This document shows, in pieces, positions 6,472 to 9,125 of a stretch of 9,125 nt of DNA. The notes under the pieces are model-generated. The model saw only the letters and a program-made list of their open reading frames with translations, was not told the DNA's origin and ran no database searches. Position numbers and translations under genes: made by a program. The DNA is from an uncultured Clostridia bacterium (GTDB lineage Bacteria; Bacillota; Clostridia; Oscillospirales; Acutalibacteraceae), in assembly GCA_947565265.1 (NCBI GenBank), contig CANOFK010000030.1, positions 1-9,125 on the forward strand. The letters are read 5' to 3'. The number at the start of each line of letters is the position of its first letter. The first letter of the stretch is position 1.

Positions 6472-7282
6472 GTGGAAAGCCGTTCTGATGGCCGGGCTCA
6501 TGGCGATGGCTGCGGCCCTGGGAGGGGGAGCCCCGGCCTATGCCTACGGGACCCAGGTAACGGCCACGCCTATCCCCCAGGCTACAGCCGCCCCCACCGC
6601 CACGCCGGTCCCCCTGGACCCCAAGACGGGCCTGCCCATGGGGACGGCGGCCACGCCAACGCCCAGCCCCACGCCCCAACCCAAGGCCCTGACCCCGGAG
6701 GGGAATATGAAACTGGTGGACGATATCAGCGGGGCCCAAAGCGGGGACAAGGACTTCCTTGTGATCCAGAGCCGGAACGGCCAGTATTTCTACATTGTGG
6801 TGGACCGGGCAAACCAGGGGGCAAATTCCGTCCATTTCCTTAATCAGGTGGATGAGGGGGATCTGCTGGCCGCTATAGAGGACGGGGCCAGCCCCAGCCC
6901 GAGCCCCGCCCCCCTGTCCTGTACCTGTGTGGCGCTCTGCCAGCCGGGGGAGGTGGATACCCAATGCCCGGTATGCGCCTTGGCGCTGACGGACTGCCAG
7001 GGGGTGGCCCCGGCAGCCACTGCCACGCCGGAGCCCTCCCCCAGCGCGGAGCCGGAGCCTCAGCCAGAAAAGCCCGCGGGTATGGGCGGGCTGGCCCTGG
7101 CGGTTTTGCCGATCCTGGCCGGAGGGGGTGTGTTCGCCTGGTTCAAGCTCTTTAAGGGCCGGGCCGGGAAACCCGCCCGGAACCCGGAGGACCTGGAAGA
7201 GGACAGCCGCCTGGAGCAGGCGCTGAACGCCCCGGCTGAGGAGGAAGATGGGGCGTACGAGTTTGAGGAGGATGTGGAATGA
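6458..7282 (+). CDS. CD1107-type (DUF4366) surface protein with signal peptide and C-terminal membrane anchor
   Basis: This 274-residue protein starts at ATG 6458, with GGAGGAGG at about 6440-6448. Residues 1-29 form a signal peptide (KTKWK, hydrophobic core, likely cut after APAYA). Residues 34-80 are a Pro/Thr/Ala-rich linker. Residues 80-142 hold the conserved DUF4366-like core, with KDFLVIQSRNGQYFYIVVDR and FLNQVDEGDLLA. Then comes a Ser-Pro linker, a cysteine cluster (Cys155, 157, 161, 170, 173, 180), a second Pro/Glu-rich linker at 183-206, a membrane helix at about 209-229, and a short cytoplasmic tail that ends very acidic. It is therefore an exported, membrane-anchored accessory of the conjugation apparatus. 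Its biochemical role is unknown in the family. GCCACGCC recurs four times (6563, 6599, 6650, 7022) in the linkers, coding Ala-Thr-Pro. The stop overlaps the next start as ATGA. Confidence 0.87.
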   Translation: MGKTKWKAVLMAGLMAMAAALGGGAPAYAYGTQVTATPIPQATAAPTATPVPLDPKTGLPMGTAATPTPSPTPQPKALTPEGNMKLVDDISGAQSGDKDFLVIQSRNGQYFYIVVDRANQGANSVHFLNQVDEGDLLAAIEDGASPSPSPAPLSCTCVALCQPGEVDTQCPVCALALTDCQGVAPAATATPEPSPSAEPEPQPEKPAGMGGLALAVLPILAGGGVFAWFKLFKGRAGKPARNPEDLEEDSRLEQALNAPAEEEDGAYEFEEDVE

Positions 7283-7422
7283 GCCGGTATTTCACAGACA
7301 GCCCCTTTGAGCGCATGATGATGTCCCGCCCGTGGGAGTGGCGGGAAACGCGGAGGCCGGGGCCCCCGCCCCGCCGCCCAGCCCAGGCGGTGCGGAGAAA
7401 GGAGGCGGCCCGGTATGAGTGA
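7279..7422 (+). CDS. Unrecognised 47-residue basic protein between CD1107-type gene and topB
   Basis: This short gene begins at ATG 7279, overlapping the previous stop as ATGA, with AGGAGG at 7266-7271 and a 7-base gap. It ends at TGA 7420-7422, 8 bases inside topB. The product opens MSRYFTDSPFERMMMSRPWE and continues as a Pro- and Arg-rich tail (RRPGPPPRRPAQAVRRKEAA). It has no signal peptide or membrane segment. The perfect coupling arrangement and exact fit between two genes support real translation. I faintly associate a SPFERMMM-like opening with small proteins at this place in related elements, but cannot name a family. The proline/arginine tail may simply be a linker or may bind nucleic acid or protein partners; both are guesses. 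Confidence 0.65.
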   Translation: MSRYFTDSPFERMMMSRPWEWRETRRPGPPPRRPAQAVRRKEAARYE

Positions 7423-9125
7423 GTATAGGCTGGTGATCGCGGAAAAACCCTCGGTGGCGATGGCCATCGGCAAGGTGCTTGGGGCAAAGGAGAGGAAAAA
7501 CGGGTATTTACAGGGCAGCGGCTGGCTGGTGGGCTGGTGCCTGGGGCACCTGGCCCAGCCTGCCGGGGCGGGGAAGTATGACCCTAAATTTGCCAAATGG
7601 AACCGGGAGGATCTGCCTATTTTCCCGGACCCCTGGAAATGGGAGGTGGACGAGGAAAAGAAAGCCCAATTCGATCTGCTGAAGGGGCTGATGGAGAGGC
7701 CGGACGTGACGGAGGTGGTGAACGCCTGCGACGCCGGGCGGGAAGGGGAACTGATCTTTGGGACCGTATACAGCCTGAGCGGGTGCCAAAAGCCGGTGCG
7801 GCGGCTGTGGGTCAGTAGCATGGAGGACAGCGCCATCCGGGCGGGATGTGAAAGCCTGCGCCCGGGCAGCGCGTACCAGGGGCTGTACCAGGCGGCGCTC
7901 TGCCGCCAGCGGGCGGACTGGCTGGTAGGCATCAACGCCACCCGGTTGTTTACTTTGCTTTATGGGCGAACCCTCCAGGTGGGACGGGTAATGTCACCCA
8001 CCCTATCCCTGCTGGTCCGGCGGGAGGCGGAGATCGCGGCCTTTGGGCCCCGGCCCTTCTATGTGCCGGAGGTGAGGGCCCGGGGTGTGGTATTCTCCGG
8101 GGAACGGCTGGAAAGCCGGGAGGAGGCGGAGCGGATCGCTGCGGCCTGCGGCAAGGCTGCAAGGGTCACTGCCGTGGAGCGTAAAGAACACACGGAAAAG
8201 CCCCCCGCCCTGTTTGACCTGACCGCGCTGCAGCGGGAGGCCAACCGGACCTTGGGCTACACGGCCCGGCAGACGCTGGACTATCTCCAAAGCCTGTACG
8301 AGAAAAAGCTGTGCACCTACCCTCGCACGGATAGCCGGTTCCTCACCAGGGATATGGAAGGATCCGTGCCGGGGCTTGCGGCTGTGGCAGCGGGGGTCCT
8401 GGGCGTAGAGGCCCCGGTGGAGGTCCTGGCGTCCCAGGTCTGCGACAGCGGGCGGGTCAGCGACCACCACGCCCTTCTCCCCACCCTGGGCGCAGGGGAT
8501 GCGGACCTTTCCGCCCTGCCCGTGGGCGAGGGGGAGATTCTCAAGCTGATTGCCCTGGGGCTGCTGCGGGCGGTGTCCCCGGCCTGCCGGTATGCGGAAA
8601 CCACTGTGGCCCTGGGCTGTGGCGGGAGCCTGTTCAGGGCCAAGGGGAGGGAAACGCTTTCCCCCGGCTGGAGGATCTGGCAGACCGGTCGGGAAAAAGG
8701 GCCGGAGGCCCTTCCCAAGGGGTTTGCGCAGGGGACGGAGATCCCGGTAGAGGGCCCGGCTGTGCGGGAGGGGAAAACCAGCCCGCCCAGGCCCTACACA
8801 GAGGACACCCTGCTGGCAGCCATGGAGGCCGCCGGGGCCAAGGAGGCGCCCCAGGACGCGGAACACCGGGGGATCGGCACCCCGGCCACCCGGGCGGGGA
8901 TCTTGGAGAAACTGGTGGACGGCGGCTTTGCCCGGCGGGTTAAGGGGAAAAAGGCCACGAGCCTGGTTCCCACCAAACTGGGCGAGGCCCTGGCCACCGT
9001 GCTGCCGGAGGAGCTGCAATCCCCGCTGCTCACAGCCGGATGGGAGCAACGGCTGAAGGAGGTGGAGCGGGGGGAGCTGGCCCCGGAGCAGTTTATGGAG
9101 GACATTGCCCACATGGTGCGGGAGC
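7415..9125 (+). CDS. topB: DNA topoisomerase III (type IA), mobile-element type, 5' 570 codons
   Basis: The reading frame opens at ATG 7415, after AAAGGAGG at 7398-7405, and runs off the window end. It is a type IA topoisomerase, which cuts one DNA strand through a tyrosine link and passes the other. The Toprim domain shows LVIAEKPSVAMAI (Glu10, Lys11) and CDAGREGELIF (Asp106, Glu110). The usual second Asp of D-x-D is Gly108. GINATRLFTLLYGRTLQVGR and MSPTLSLLVRRE follow. The catalytic tyrosine is Tyr302 in CTYPRTDSRFL. SDHHALLPT and HRGIGTPATRAGILEKLV are further family landmarks. Genes of this type are common in Gram-positive conjugative elements, where they probably relax element DNA during strand transfer or replication. 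It overlaps the 47-residue gene by 8 bases and is probably translationally coupled. Confidence 0.95.
   Translation, partial: MSEYRLVIAEKPSVAMAIGKVLGAKERKNGYLQGSGWLVGWCLGHLAQPAGAGKYDPKFAKWNREDLPIFPDPWKWEVDEEKKAQFDLLKGLMERPDVTEVVNACDAGREGELIFGTVYSLSGCQKPVRRLWVSSMEDSAIRAGCESLRPGSAYQGLYQAALCRQRADWLVGINATRLFTLLYGRTLQVGRVMSPTLSLLVRREAEIAAFGPRPFYVPEVRARGVVFSGERLESREEAERIAAACGKAARVTAVERKEHTEKPPALFDLTALQREANRTLGYTARQTLDYLQSLYEKKLCTYPRTDSRFLTRDMEGSVPGLAAVAAGVLGVEAPVEVLASQVCDSGRVSDHHALLPTLGAGDADLSALPVGEGEILKLIALGLLRAVSPACRYAETTVALGCGGSLFRAKGRETLSPGWRIWQTGREKGPEALPKGFAQGTEIPVEGPAVREGKTSPPRPYTEDTLLAAMEAAGAKEAPQDAEHRGIGTPATRAGILEKLVDGGFARRVKGKKATSLVPTKLGEALATVLPEELQSPLLTAGWEQRLKEVERGELAPEQFMEDIAHMVRE

Noticed and set aside
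6563..7029. Four copies of GCCACGCC as a possible binding-site repeat
   Set aside because: All copies code Ala-Thr-Pro in the low-complexity linkers of the surface protein, and spacing is irregular, so protein composition explains them.
8697..8713. Inverted repeat AAGGGCC / GGCCCTT with a 3-base loop
   Set aside because: It lies inside the conserved topB frame with no T-run after it. A 7-bp stem is expected by chance in sequence this rich in G and C.
8003..9112. 369-residue open frame on the - strand
   Set aside because: It is the antisense shadow of topB, whose frame has all type IA landmarks. The product is a Pro/Gly/Gln-rich composition typical of such shadows.
1..9125. CRISPR array, tRNA, rRNA, insertion-sequence transposase, integrase or origin of transfer
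   Set aside because: I looked for regular repeats, cloverleaf-like segments and matching protein motifs on both strands and saw none that could be supported.

Overview
The window is GC-rich, and all supported genes lie on the + strand in one tightly packed operon. It reads as part of the conjugation module of an integrative and conjugative element of the Tn1549/CTn type. Gene content, gene order and strong AGGAGG-type ribosome binding sites suggest a GC-rich gut Clostridia host (Oscillospiraceae/Ruminococcaceae-like). That host is an inference from style, not from a marker gene.

Layout. Positions 1-38 are an AT-rich stretch with no G, unlike everything after it. Position 39 joins directly into the last 30 or so codons of a Maff2/pilin-like small membrane protein, whose 5' part is absent. 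A perfect GC hairpin (147-173) follows. Next come a VirB6/TrbL-like channel protein of the CD1112 type (195-1064), a PrgI-family membrane protein (1077-1601) and the VirB4 ATPase (1435-3891). Two small proteins I do not recognise (3872-4228 and 4225-4455) precede a membrane-anchored CHAP-type cell-wall hydrolase of the CD1108 type (4445-6160). After a terminator-like hairpin (6163-6203) come a DUF4315 coiled-coil protein (6241-6471), a DUF4366/CD1107-type surface protein (6458-7282), an unrecognised 47-residue protein (7279-7422) and the 5' part of a mobile-element DNA topoisomerase III (7415 to the window end).

How the genes work together. The pilin-like protein, VirB6-like channel, PrgI and VirB4 would form the core of a Gram-positive type IV secretion system. 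The CHAP enzyme would open peptidoglycan. The CD1107-type protein is probably a surface or assembly accessory. The topoisomerase would act on element DNA during processing or replication. Most neighbours overlap by 4 to 20 bases, so translational coupling is likely. No promoter, origin of transfer, tRNA, CRISPR or integrase is visible here.

The backbone is a known type of element. The unusual parts are the interrupted pilin-like gene at the left edge, the long PrgI/VirB4 dual-coding overlap, the two unassigned proteins after VirB4, a minicistron coupled to a TTG start at 6236-6244, and the 47-residue protein before topB.
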